From the NCBI GenBank assembly GCA_001557505.1, contig LSAX01000002.1, positions 4,526,001 to 4,590,000 on the forward strand: DNA of 64,000 nt. The letters run 5' to 3'. A program made the position numbers and the translations under genes. This stretch comes from Reticulascus tulasneorum (lineage: Eukaryota > Ascomycota > Sordariomycetes > Glomerellales > Reticulascaceae). The notes beneath the pieces were generated by a model. It did no database searches, had not been told where the DNA came from, and was given only the letters and a program-made list of their open reading frames with translations. The first letter of the stretch is position 1. Each line of letters opens with the position of its first letter. Below, in pieces: positions 45,558 to 56,502 of this stretch.

Positions 45558-47453
45558 TCAAACAGGACTTCTTCTACGAACTCGAATAGCTACTGCCCTA
45601 TCAAACCTGTGATCACCCAAAGGATATCGTGGACTGTTAGATGATACTTTGGCCGCTGCGATCGGGTCAACCACTTCAATCTCCAACGTTCGAAGCATTA
45701 GCGCAATTGAGGTCAGGGCGGTTTGCCTGGCAAACAACTCCCCTGGACACCTGTAGGCGCCACCTCCAAAAGGAAAGTAGTGGCCTTGGATGCCATTGCT
45801 TACTAACTTTGCTAGCTTGTCATCTTCTGGTGAGCGTTCAGTGGAGACATTTCCACTTGTCTTTGGGGAGGAGGGTGTGTGTGAGCGACGCATTGGACCA
45901 CTCATGGGATCATCGGGATACGCAAGGAAGCGCTCTGCCCAGAAGGTGTTGAGGGGATATTGCTGTCGGCCATCGTGTAGCAAGGCTCCGGTATTCCAAA
46001 ATTCTTCATCGCGCCCGCCTAGCCAGTTGACTGCTAGGATTGGCGTGCGTGGTTGAATCTTCCATTTCCCGGCGAGCAAATAGTCCTTCTTTCTGGGAAC
46101 TCGGGCCACGGGACCAAGTTGTCGAAGCCGAAGCGTCTCTCGATAGACCGAGCTGAGCAGAGGACCGGAACATAACTTCGGGATACCCATTCTATTTGAG
46201 GCTGGTTCGAACGAAGGCTCCATCTCCGCCATTACACGGCTTGTAAGATTGTCTGACCGTAGAATGTGGAGCATGGTCCACAACGTCGACGGGATCAAGT
46301 TGGCAAATACACTGTGCCTTGTTAGTATGCACAAGCAAAGGGACAAGACCGGGGCATGGGAACTGACACAGAAAGGAAACTAAGCATTCCTGCCGCAATT
46401 CCTTTTTCGCCGAGTCCGAGGTCTTCATATACACGCACCAGCCGCCGAGTCATCGCGGATCCCCAAATCGGGTCAAATACAGCATCGTCAGTTGATTCTT
46501 TCTCAAACTCTGAGTGTTGGTTACACCAGATCCTCCACTTATTCAGATTTTCGAGTAATTTGTCTCTTGCGTTCCAGCTACTTTGGCTCATCCATGTAGG
46601 AAGCCGTATGAGCAGTGTTGGCAAGGCTCCGTAGAACCCCCAAAAGTCTTCGTATAATGTTGGACAAATCACAAAGATGTGCTCGCCGAACACTATCCGT
46701 GCAACGGCATTAAACATCCGTGAGCTCATGAACTCGTATAAGTCGGGAAACCTGGCCCATTGGCCAACCTGGAGGTTCACGTCGGAAGATATGTTTTCGG
46801 AGAGGTTGGTCATAATTCTTTCCACAAATGAACTCAGGTTGTTTCCCTGAAGATACACCTTGAAGTCGGCGCGATGCAGTTCCATGATATACCGGGATGA
46901 ATCAAGGGTCTTAGACGCCGGGGTATGGCCACGTATTGGGTCATTGAGGTCCTGTTTCTTAAAGATCTTTTCATCTTCTTTCGGCATTCCAAAGAATACC
47001 ACTGCGGCAGTGAGCAAGTTTGGAGCTGGCACCATATGCTTAGAGTCTTTGAACAGGGCCTCCACCCCTTCGCCATGAGGTGTGATGTACAGAATTCTTC
47101 CAATCATGGATAATTGGATTGGTAAATTACGAAAGGTCCGTCTTAAGACTTAGCATATTGACGAAGTAAAGTGTCGTTGGTACTCACTGTAGAGCAGTCT
47201 GATATCTTTCGCTATCAAAGGTGAACAAAGGAAAATTCCCCAGGCCAGGGATCCAGTATGGCACAGGAACAGGTTGTTTTTCGCTCCTACCGGCTAGGTG
47301 AAATAAAAAAGAGCGGGCAGAAGTGATTGCATATGTCATTAGAAATGGCAATGATATGAGGAGGAGAGTGGCCAGTCTCGGACCTATGTGTAACAAAAGC
47401 TGTCCGGGAAGCGAACTAATTTCGGCGAAGTATGTGTCTAACATTTTGAACAA
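45558..47453 (-). CDS. Cytochrome P450 monooxygenase, three exons
   Basis: Exons 47188-47453, 46368-47141 and 45558-46311 give 597 residues. An N-terminal membrane anchor (LATLLLISLPFLMTYAI) and a proline hinge (PVPVPYWIPGLGN) place it on the endoplasmic reticulum. The I-helix region (MLSFLSVVFANLIPSTLW) has Asn-Leu-Ile-Pro rather than the usual AGxDT, as in CYP7/CYP8-like and related fungal P450s. ExxR is YRETLRL, and the haem-thiolate loop is FPFGGGAYRCPGE with Cys as iron ligand. Fungal members of this group oxidise sterols, terpenoids or peptide-derived metabolites, but the substrate is not readable. There is no backbone biosynthetic enzyme next to it, so it does not sit in an obvious metabolite cluster. 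Confidence 0.93.
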
Positions 47454-50400
47454 GTGATGAGGGGATGTTGGGGAATTGAAGGGCTTAATTCCAAGAATCT
47501 AACACATGTTGGGAACTTGGGACTAGGGAAACTTCATGTTTATATGTTCGGGAAGGGACGTCTACTGCAACGACTGTGACCCAGTCCCCTCCATTTCATC
47601 CATCATCTTGCTCTATTCTGCGTAGTACCTATTTGTAAACATTAATCATACTACCACATGTAAATCAGATTGATGTTTGGGTCTCCGGTTTCCTGCCGAG
47701 CAGCCACCACGACAGAAGGAGGTTCGATTGGTCTCCCGGCGGAACTGAGATTGGCGCTTCAAAGCTGCCAGGGTCTAGACCGAGCGAGGGATTTTGGGCT
47801 GCGCCATGTGCCGTTTCTCGCAATTGCTCTGCCGGACCAGCAACTTGCCGAATCCGTATAAAATTGCGAGTAAGATCTTTGGTGAGGGAAGATTAGGTTA
47901 CATTCAAGCTCCATACAAGGACCGTCACCTCGCCTACCCAATATTGCAAACAGGTCAGTAAACACGGGTTTGATTCCTGCTGAACGTTTTGCAAAGAAAA
48001 TCCCTGCAAAATGTCATATGTCCGTATTAAAAAAATCGACAGCAAGAACACGTGTAAAGTCGTCGCTGCCTGCTTTGGGACGTGGTGGAATTGCTCGTGC
48101 TTCTCCTCTTGGAACAATTTGATGTGATGAACCAGCAGCCGCCCCTGCATCGAATACCTTAGATTAAGGTGCTGCTTGACACACCCAATAACTGTCCTTG
48201 ATAAGAACTTTCGCTTGAGATTTTACACGCCTGCTACTCTAATATGAGATGACACGTGAAGAATCTGGCCACCATTTGCTCAACTGATAAGGATCCGCAT
48301 GCTTGGCACTCCTCCACATAGCTGCCTGAAGCAACAAGGCAGCCCGCGACCAGGGATAACCCAATCAATGTGATAAATATGAACCAAAGACCCAAATTTG
48401 AATCATAACCAAACTAAAAATTGCGTGAATTCTGCGGCCCTATAGTTTCTTGAAGGTACGTGCGGACCCCTGTTTGCCGCGCTTTTACGAAACCTGCATT
48501 TGCCTAGCCCAGGTCTGGGCTTGTTCCGCGGACCGGTACAAGACTGCACGAGCTATGACCAAGTATGCAGTCGTCAGCATGCCCGGAACAAGATCCTAGA
48601 CAGGAACTGACTTCCGACCCCGCCAGCGCAATAGAGTGCTTACCGCACGGATGTTGAACCGACTTGAGTACTGAATTGGTCAGTTTATACCACAGCTTAT
48701 TGATATGAGCAGCTGCATGGTGACAAGATGTCACTACGTTGTGTGGCCAAGATAATTTTTGATCCGCTCATTGGCTTCCATTTCCATAGCAGAACTGGTC
48801 TTGCAGCTGTCACATCGCAAACCCGAGCCAGGGGGTCGGCCTTTCTGCTCGGGTGAAAGTGGATGTTGACCCTGTTCATGCCTCGTGCCGTTGCCTTATG
48901 TCGACGCAATCTGTCTAGTCTGTCTGGTTTACCAGAAAGTCTGGCTCCTTAATCGTGCTAGTTAGTGGAGGCAGAACAGAGCAACGGGCGCGTGACGCCG
49001 AGCCAGCTGGAGTTGCCGTTTTTGCCGAGGCATCTTTGTGAAGTGCAGAACTCTACCAACATTGGAGTTAGTGACTGTGGCTCGGACAGCTATGAAAACA
49101 TTGGATTGAATGAGATATAACCTTCACAGACCGATGCAAAGGATCAAATAGCCACTCACAGTCCAACGCCCCAAGCGACTCAGTGTATACATTAGTACTA
49201 ATGAAAACATACCTATATCACGCCATGAGAGACCTTGAACAGAAACGCCCCTCCACCCCCCCCCCTTTCCCGCATCTGTCTGGCAGAACACGCTTTGGGC
49301 TGAGAGCAAGGTTGGCCTTTATCTCCCTTGGGCAAAGACAAGGCAGTGTTAGATGTAAGAGGAGCGCGTAAATATTTTGCCTGTCTGCAAAATGCAATGC
49401 TCAATGCTCAAACCCCCCTGAAACAGAGCGCGAATGGTTTAGAGCTACTTAGATATAATCGTGAATACGCTGGTATTCCCGGCCACAACTACGTGGCCGA
49501 GATCCGCTGGTCGTCTCGGACCCAACTATGAATTTACTGTTGATATTCATGGGGGAGACCAGATTACACGCACGATAGATGTTAAAGTCCGAGCGGAGTT
49601 TAAGATAGCCAGATTAAGCCAGAACGGCGTTTAAGCCGACGGCTCCACGCAATGGGTCGTTCCGCTTACGTTAACTTTAACTTGGAATCATCTGGCCAAT
49701 TTGTCCTGAAGGATTCCATCAGCCGCCACCGAACAGGGTGGATATCGTACTTCTACGGAATGTAACTTAAGGCCATCTAGTCCTCTTTGATGGTGTATAG
49801 AAACAACCACAAGCCGATCAAGGTATCCTGCAGCCTGGATCTGCAGGGGTGATATTGAAGTACTCAGGGTCAGCGACCAAATCGGCCATGGGGCCACTTC
49901 CTTGACGAGGTCGAGCACGTGCTCAGTCACATGCTGGACGAAGGTCGCTACGCAGTACTTACACACTTTTCATAGTTTTTTCCTCATGTAGGCATAGGAG
50001 AGATCACGCATGGCCTTAAGTTTTTCATGCGTGAATACGTCCAATCTCGTCATCCCATTGGTATATCTATTCATCCATGTCCTTTGATCCTACAGTCAGA
50101 TTTCGTCTTGCCAAGAATCGGGCTAATTCTTTCCTCCCAGCTGCTGGCTGGCTCGTGGGATGAGGATATTGCCGTGCGATTCCTCCTGTGAGTGTGAAGT
50201 TTGAACCTAATTTGCCTACAGGTGTGAGTTGGCGATATGGGTGTTGTGGTGAGTTAACAAGCCTCACAGCTCCCGCTTTGATATATACCGCTCCCCTGAC
50301 GTCTCTATGCTGATCCTTGAATGTACCCACTAGCAGTTTGAAACTGAACCTCTCCAACGCTACAACGGAGAGGCCAAAGATTTCAAACAATGATTATGCA

Positions 50401-50539
50401 GGATCCTGAATCCTACGTTCGGGTCAGCCCGAAGACCCTGTACCTCTCACATACGATTTCTAAGCCAGGTAAACTTGCTTACCACACTGCTCCTAGTACA
50501 AAGATTGAGGCATATTTCTGTTCCATTTCTGGAGCAGAA
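47454..50539. other. Long gene-free interval
   Basis: 3.1 kb between the P450 start and the end of the AT-hook regulator. No supported gene; a short 5S-like fragment at 49497-49533 is listed separately. A C10-type tract lies at about 49256-49265. Confidence 0.5.
49497..49533 (-). other. Short 5S rRNA-like fragment
   Basis: Minus strand reads AGTTGGGTC...GACGACCAGCGGAT, closely matching the internal part (helix IV/loop region) of the two 5S genes at 54951 and 56385. Sequence on both sides diverges completely, so this is at most a truncated 5S pseudogene. Confidence 0.4.
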
Positions 50540-52453
50540 TCAAGCAACCTTTTTGTTGCTTCTCATCACCGTCGTCTCTGACAGCAACCACTGAGACCCC
50601 TTGTCATGGATGCTTGGCACCCACAAATACCGGCGGAGGCGGGTTTTCAAGTCATCAACGGCAAAGGCTTGGTCATGATCCGATGATGCAAGCTCTTTGA
50701 AGGAAGCCAAAAGCCAGTCTTTCGTATCGGAGTCGGCGTTGTGCATGACACTGGCCGCCATGAAGATTGCCCAAAGCTGAAAATCGACGGGGACTGGCGG
50801 CTGACATGATGCAAGCGCCGTATGATGAGCAACATCCTGCGATTGGCATGCCAAATCGGTCAGCACACGTCGGAATGTCCCGCCAATCAAATGACCAACA
50901 GCTGATGATGGGGCACGCTCATTTAAGATGGTCATCGAGTAGAGTATGAGGGTGATGCGGCAAAATTCAGATATCTGCTGTCCTCCGTCCTCGCAGAGTC
51001 CCTGGTGGAGATCAACTGAGACGAGCGTGTATTGGATACTAGTAAGCAGGTCGCGGACCCGGGCAGCTTCGGCTGGCGTACGCCTCATCAGTGGAGCGGC
51101 GATGTCCTTATTTCGGCCATTTCTGGCAACAGAGGATGAAATGCTCACATCTGACCAGAAGAGCATGGCGTCTTCGAGTTGGTGGACGCAACTGCGGAGA
51201 GTTTTGTCCAAATTGACTGTTTTGTGGATAGCATTGAACCCTTCGCTGCGAAAGAACCGATCAGAGAATGCCTCGGAGTGGAATGGAGCTGGTTTGTTGA
51301 AATAAGGTGCTTGCACAGCGTCGAGCGAGCCATACAGATCAGCACTTGGCACACGGTCAGCGGCTGGCTTTTATCTAGGTATTTTAGGAGCGGCCAATTA
51401 CCGATAAATCTTGCTGGCAATTAACGGTCTCGAAGAAAGACTCCCTAGTCCGCCGCACATATCCACCAGTTTTCTCAGGCCTTGCATGTGAATCTGCCAG
51501 TGGTCGTGTTGGCCAACAACTTTCTAGTCGTATTTAGCTAGGAACGGCAAAAGAAGACGGGAATAGTTCGACGACAGTACCTCAAGCATAGCAATTCCTG
51601 CAGTGACACTTAGAGTCCCAATAGACAGGATATCTTTTCCTTCCTTGATTCGTTGGTTGACGATAGTGATGGCTGCTTGCAAGTGCTTCAGTCTTCTCTG
51701 TCCAGTGTGAATAGTCGCCTGCCCGGAAATGTACGCATCCGCACAGCCAATAAAAGAGTGAATGAGAGCAGAGTCATGAAATGCCATCGGAAGCCAGTAC
51801 TCCGTAACGGGGTTGAATCCCGCAAAGCTCTCTAGCGAATAGAAATCTTTCCACGCAGTGAATGCATCTTGGAGCGAACACAGTCAGCACAACGAATCTC
51901 TCCGAAAAAATTATTCAATAACGTACAGTAAGAAAGAAGATCAAGCATATACGGTTCTAGTTTGATGGGCGACTTATCGAATGGGTCTACGCCGGGTATC
52001 TGTCGTAGGTTGGGCTTGAAAGTCCCTTCTAAGGATGGCCATCCAGGTTCTGCGAATCGCCGTGCTTGTGCTTTGTGTCTAACTGGGATTTCTTTTCGGC
52101 GGTGATGATCAAGCTTGGCATGCCTTCGGATGATGGCTCGCGACGCCTTATCGATGTGCTTAGACCGCACCGAGATGTTGATAAACTCAAATTTCGTGGG
52201 CACGGGCTGGGTCTCAATGCCGCCATTTTGGGCAGTTCGCTTCTGCGACGTTCCTAGATTAGTGTAAGGACACCCCACTTGATACTGTCGTATTTTTAAG
52301 GAGTAACTAACTTCCCCTGGGTCGGCCTCTTTTCCAGGGCCCTGGTACCTTTACTTGGCCGTTGACGTACTGATACAATGCCGATTGATGAGCAGCCGTC
52401 TCATTCAAGTCTGCATGTAGTGAAAAGACCACCTCTGCCGGAGCTGGAGCCAT
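50540..52453 (-). CDS. AT-hook / fungal MHR transcription factor, five exons
   Basis: Exons 52312-52453, 51927-52253, 51581-51867, 51402-51523 and 50540-51344 give 560 residues. Four introns of 57-59 nt all keep phase. Near residues 41-52 a basic segment (WKRGRPRGRTSQKR) contains an AT-hook core (RGRPRG). KFEFINISVRSKHID followed by IIRRHAKLDHHRRK is the recurrent N-terminal block of fungal regulators that lack a zinc cluster. The rest (AFHDSALIHSFIGCADAYISG, HLQAAITIVNQRI, HWQIHMQGLRKLVDMCGGL) matches the fungal-specific TF (PF11951-like) helical domain. No Cys6 cluster is present. It is a nuclear regulator, divergent from the SDR at 53036 across 582 bp, its most likely target. Confidence 0.85.
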
Positions 52454-53035
52454 AATCTAACAGGTTCAAGTTGTACCCAAGATGAATCTGAAAATTGTTA
52501 CCAGCGCAATCCCAATAGAGGCGTTGAGATAAAAGTAAGTCGCCATTTACTCTCTAGCCCTACATCCAGCTGAACATGTATTATCAAGCAAGCTCCCTGA
52601 CAAATCATCCAACAGGATGCGCTAACCAGATTCGGAAAGCAAGGAATTCGGCCCAAACCGGAAACTCTCCACTAATGATCCCTCGTTTATGCCAGATCAA
52701 CCTTAATACTTAATATGAGCAGCGCAGATGCGTATCAAGCGACTGGGCAAGGCGGAATGACATTTACCAATGCGGTAAACAAAGAGTTTAAAATCAAGCC
52801 AGGGTAGGAAAGTCACTTATCAAAAATCCATGACAAGTTGCGTAAGCTCACTGTTACACGAACACACCGGAGGACCATGGCCACCGTAGTGAGGATAAAT
52901 AGAAGAAAAAAGTCGGGCTATTGATAACTATTTTGAAATTCTCATTGGCATTGTCTTTTACGTTCAAAACTGGACATTTGAAAACTTCAGTCTTGAAGAT
53001 ATTGAATACGTCGAGCAATAATCTCACCACCCACG
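52454..53035. promoter_or_regulatory. Bidirectional promoter between AT-hook regulator and SDR
   Basis: 582 bp between divergent start codons. AT-rich around 52840-52960, which would suit minor-groove AT-hook binding. No repeated CGG element like that at 7.1 kb was found. Confidence 0.4.
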
Positions 53036-54258
53036 ATGAGCCAGTACACCGCTGACACCGCTGCGGAGGAGATTGCATCGGATTGTCGGTCTCGCATCAA
53101 GAACAAGACCATTATGGTCACTGGAGTGAGTCCAGATGGACTGGGCGCAGCATTCGCCTCCATCATTGCACAGCATGGTCCGGCATGCATAATTCTCTGT
53201 GCGCGCGACCTAACAAAGGCTAAATCGACAGCGCAAGCGATCGCGGCCGTTGCTCCTGCTGTCCGTACGTGGCCCATTGAGCTAGATCTCGGGTCTCTGA
53301 AACAAATTAGAGCGGCAGCCGACAAGGTCAACTCACTCGGCGAGCACATCGATGTCATAGTCAACAACGCAGGCATCATGGCAACTCCATATTCAAAGAC
53401 AGTCGACGGCACCGAGAGCCAATTTGGAACCAACCACATTGGTCATTTTCTATTCACTAATCTCCTTTTGCCAAACATCCTGGCCAAAAGCCAGCCCATC
53501 AGGGTCGTCAACGTGACCAGTGACGGCTCACGCTGGTCACCTGTTAGGTTCACCGACTGGAATTTTGATGTGAGAGACTCCAAAACCTCCTCTCTTGTAG
53601 TTTGTGGCGGCTGATTCTTTCTTTATATGAGACAGGACGGTAAGACCTACAAGCGTTGGATTGCGTATGGTCAATCCAAGACTGCCAACATGCTGTTCTC
53701 ACTCAGTCTCGCCCAAAAGTTGGGACAACGAGGTTTGGTCTCCGTGAGCGTTCATCCGGGGGTCATCATGACCAAACTGGCCAGACACGTGAAAATGGAG
53801 GAGTTTGCGGAACTTGGTAAGTGCACGCCGCTAATATCGACCTTGAGCACGAAATCAAGAAGGAAACGCTTGCTAATCCAAGCGATCAAATCAGAGGGGC
53901 TCGACCACGAGTTTGGCTACAGCGAGTTCTGGGGCGTGCCAATCAAGATCAAAACACCATCTCAAGGGGTTGCAACGCATGTCTTTGCAGCTTTTCATCC
54001 AAGCTTGGATTCACCTGGTCAGTGCAATGCCTTCCGAAGCTGCAGTTCATCAACATTACCACTCCCAGTTTATTTCTCAGAATTCAGAGCTTAAGTTGCT
54101 AACGCACGTTTTATTGAGCAGCACAAAACGGATCACATCTGATGAACAGTAATGTGGTGAACCCCGAGGAGATTCAAAGCTGGGCCAGGGACCCTCTTGA
54201 CGCGGAGAAACTTTGGGCTTTGAGCGAGAAGATTGTTGAGCAGAAGTTTGTGTATTAG
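53036..54258 (+). CDS. Short-chain dehydrogenase (retinol-dehydrogenase-like SDR), four exons
   Basis: Exons 53036-53569, 53636-53816, 53895-54017 and 54122-54258 give 324 residues. Motifs: TGVSPDGLG (nucleotide loop, lengthened by one or two residues relative to TGxxxGIG), LCARD (NADP preference likely from the Arg), LDLGS, NNAGIMATPY (about 113-122), NVTSDGSRW (catalytic Ser), and YGQSKTAN (Tyr and Lys). The last part (FGYSEFWGVPIKIKTPSQGV, then a C-terminal WALSEKIVEQKF) matches the RDH/WW-oxidoreductase-like SDR group. Cytosolic or membrane-surface oxidoreductase, substrate unknown. Divergent from the AT-hook regulator. Confidence 0.9.
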
Positions 54259-54928
54259 GGTTCACTTGCACCGTCCCTATAATGGCGTAAGTGAAGTTGA
54301 TAGTGTTTTCGTTGGACTTGTCAATGGAACAGCTTGTTCATCGTACCTAAATCATTACGCATTCATGCCACCTTCAACTTGCTCCTCGATTTCGAGGTAA
54401 ACTGTCCCAACACATGAACCCAAGCATGAAATTAGTCTCCTACGATGGTTTGGGTGGCATCTATTCCTTGCCTTCTGGACGACGAACGACAGCCTTAGGA
54501 AATTGCTGGGATCACATCTTGAAGTGGCGTCAGGTGCAGCTCGCACCAACTATACAATGGACCTCCCAGGCTGCTTCAGCTTAATATAGTGATGGGATGC
54601 GTAAGGATGCGAGCTACGGTAGTTATGAGACATATGCATGTAAGATAGGTAGACAATAATCTGTATAATTTTCTAAAGCACCCATGAACAAAGGCAATAT
54701 CTGGCACAACGTCCTATACCTAAGGTAAAGTACTTGTAGATACGTATTTCATCGGCTTGATACCGCTCCACTCACACGCATTAGTAGATTTAAAGCGCCC
54801 TACTTCTCAAATCTGCGCAAAAAAACACAAGCCCGATACCCACTTTGCACAAGACTTTCCCATTGCTGATGAATAGTCACTGGGCGGGTCGAATCCACAG
54901 TGGAGAAAAGGTTTGATACAGATAACAC
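54259..54928. other. Gene-free interval
   Basis: About 670 bp after the SDR with no supported gene. Ends at the poly-A run that terminates the first 5S gene. Confidence 0.5.
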
Positions 54929-54950
54929 AAAAAAAAAAAAAAAAAAAAAA
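54929..54950 (-). terminator. Pol III terminator of 5S copy 1 (22 T)
   Basis: Directly after the 3' end of the 5S gene, the minus strand carries 22 consecutive T, far more than the 4-6 T needed for RNA polymerase III termination. Confidence 0.8.
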
Positions 54951-55068
54951 CATACAACACCCGGTATTCGCTGGTCGTCACCGACCCAACTACTAATCGA
55001 GCGGTTACAAGTTTATATATGGCAGAGCGGACGGGATGCCTAGTTCTCTTATACCTATGGTCGTATGT
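54951..55068 (-). rRNA. 5S ribosomal RNA, copy 1
   Basis: 118 nt, minus strand. Starts ACATACGACCAT and ends GTGTTGTATG, which pair as helix I. Internal ATCCCGTCCGCTC (loop B/helix III) and AGTAGTTGGGTCGGTGACGA are the hallmark ascomycete 5S blocks. Helix II can form (TATAAG with CTTGTA). The internal Pol III control-box region is intact. Dispersed single 5S genes are normal in filamentous ascomycetes. It differs from the common 5S of model species at many stem positions, mostly in a paired manner, so it is either a 5S isotype or a well-kept pseudogene. Confidence 0.8.
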
Positions 55069-55245
55069 GAAAGTCTTGCTTCTGTAAAACGTTATCAAGC
55101 TAATGACGTTCGACTCCCCCAGAAAATATAATTGAAGCATTCGATGAGGCTTTGACAAGGCTACGCATGTCACGGCCATTTGATCCATCATTCGCAACCC
55201 ACATCCTTTTCTCACTTCTTTTGAATTCAATACAGCTTGCACGCA

Positions 55246-55262
55246 CCCCCCCCCCCCCCCCC
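55246..55262. repeat. C17 homopolymer tract
   Basis: Seventeen consecutive C bases, a likely slippage-prone site. It lies between 5S copy 1 and the receptor relic. Confidence 0.9.
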
Positions 55263-55478
55263 ACAGTGGCTGGCACTGACTGTAAATATGGTCATCGCTC
55301 ATTCTCATTCATTCGCTGGCGTGTGCGGGGCAATTGCTTCAAATGCAAGACTCATCTCACAATCTTTCATTTTATGCCTTGTCATGACTATCTTTCAGGT
55401 ATTCTATATTCTACGGTGAAGTGATTGGACGGCATAGTATAGGACCGTCCGTTATTGAGATTCATGCTCACGTCCGTA

Positions 55479-56156
55479 ATGGATCCAATATCAGGTCTAA
55501 GCCTTGCTGCCAACATCTTCCAGATTGTGGACTTCGCTACAGCTGTTATTTCTACTGCGAACAGACTACAACATGCGCCCGATGGCATACTAAGCGAAAG
55601 TCTCACTCGGCTTGAGGTATCAAAGAAGGGCAAGGGATCATTCGGTGATATTGATCAGAATCATGGCGGAACTTGATTACATGTCAGTTATTGCTGCACT
55701 CCAGTAAGGAGCTACTGGGCTTTGGCTGACCGTACCCTAAGTATGCTGTACAGAGAATTACGTTCAAGCGTGCTGGTTTCTATTGCAGTTGGGCGCAGAC
55801 AGATCTTTAGTGGATTCAGTAACATGTAAGTTTTCTCCATTCCTGATTTACTACCATCATGTTTGCTCTAGATGCTGCTTGAGAAAGGAACCAGATACGA
55901 TGATACGAACAAGTTTAGGACTTCTATAATACATGTGCTAGCGCTTGAGGGTAATACAACAACTGTAGATATCCTCAAGGGCCACAGGATGACCGGCCTA
56001 GATGCCCGAATGAGAAATATTAAGGGCGAGACGGCGATGGACATTGCCAAAAGAGGATGGGTGCTCCAGAGGATTCAGCGTAGAATTCTCCCAACTTATA
56101 GAGACGCACAACCCCACGTCAGAGTTGAATTAAGATGTGATATGTTGCGACACTAA
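55479..56156 (+). pseudogene. Relic of a STAND/NLR-type receptor (N-domain plus ankyrin end)
   Basis: Residues from 55479 read MDPISGLSLAANIFQIVDFA and continue with ISTANRLQHAPDGILSESL, the typical N-terminal helical domain of fungal NACHT/ankyrin or WD receptors. After a stop and a gap, 55872-56156 encodes LLEKGTRYDDTNKF...LLxIHVLALEGNTTTVDIL-like and GETAMDIAKRG ankyrin segments. The central NTPase is missing: only about 200 bp separate the two parts. Both are on the same strand and in the usual order, so this is best read as an internally deleted remnant of one gene. A short functional N-domain protein cannot be excluded. Confidence 0.5.
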
Positions 56157-56375
56157 GATGTGTAGCACAGCCAAGCATGAGGGAGAGAGGTTATCGGAGC
56201 CAAAAGCTCCGCCTCGCCCGAGCTGAACACTGTCCGCTCCCAGCATCAGCCTCAGCTTTGGAGAAAGCTGATGTCCTGATTACACACCCTAACATGGAAA
56301 TCCGAGTCTCCAGTTGACTCGAATCATGCTTACAAGGAGTAATTAAAGCATTAAGAATAGCCAAAAAGACAGCCC

Positions 56376-56384
56376 AAAAAAAAA
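56376..56384 (-). terminator. Pol III terminator of 5S copy 2 (9 T)
   Basis: Nine consecutive T on the minus strand immediately after the 5S 3' end. Confidence 0.75.
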
Positions 56385-56502
56385 CATAGAACACCGGGGA
56401 TTCGCTGGTCGTCACCGACCCAACTACTGGTCCGGCCCTTACAGGCTTATATATGGCAGAGCGGACGGGATGCCTAGTTCTCCTGCAGGTATGGTCCTAT
56501 GT
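56385..56502 (-). rRNA. 5S ribosomal RNA, copy 2
   Basis: 118 nt, same strand and same length as copy 1, about 1.4 kb away. Blocks ATCCCGTCCGCTCTGCCATA and AGTAGTTGGGTCGGTGACGA are identical to copy 1. Helix I differs by a C-to-G change at position 6 with the matching G-to-C change on the 3' side (ACATAGGAC with GTTCTATGT). Helix II reads TGCAGG with CCTGTA instead of TATAAG with CTTGTA. Pairing is therefore preserved despite divergence, arguing for a functional RNA. Confidence 0.8.

Noticed and set aside
45558..54258. Secondary-metabolite cluster (P450, two regulators/SDR)
   Set aside because: No polyketide synthase, peptide synthetase, terpene synthase or prenyltransferase is present in the window.
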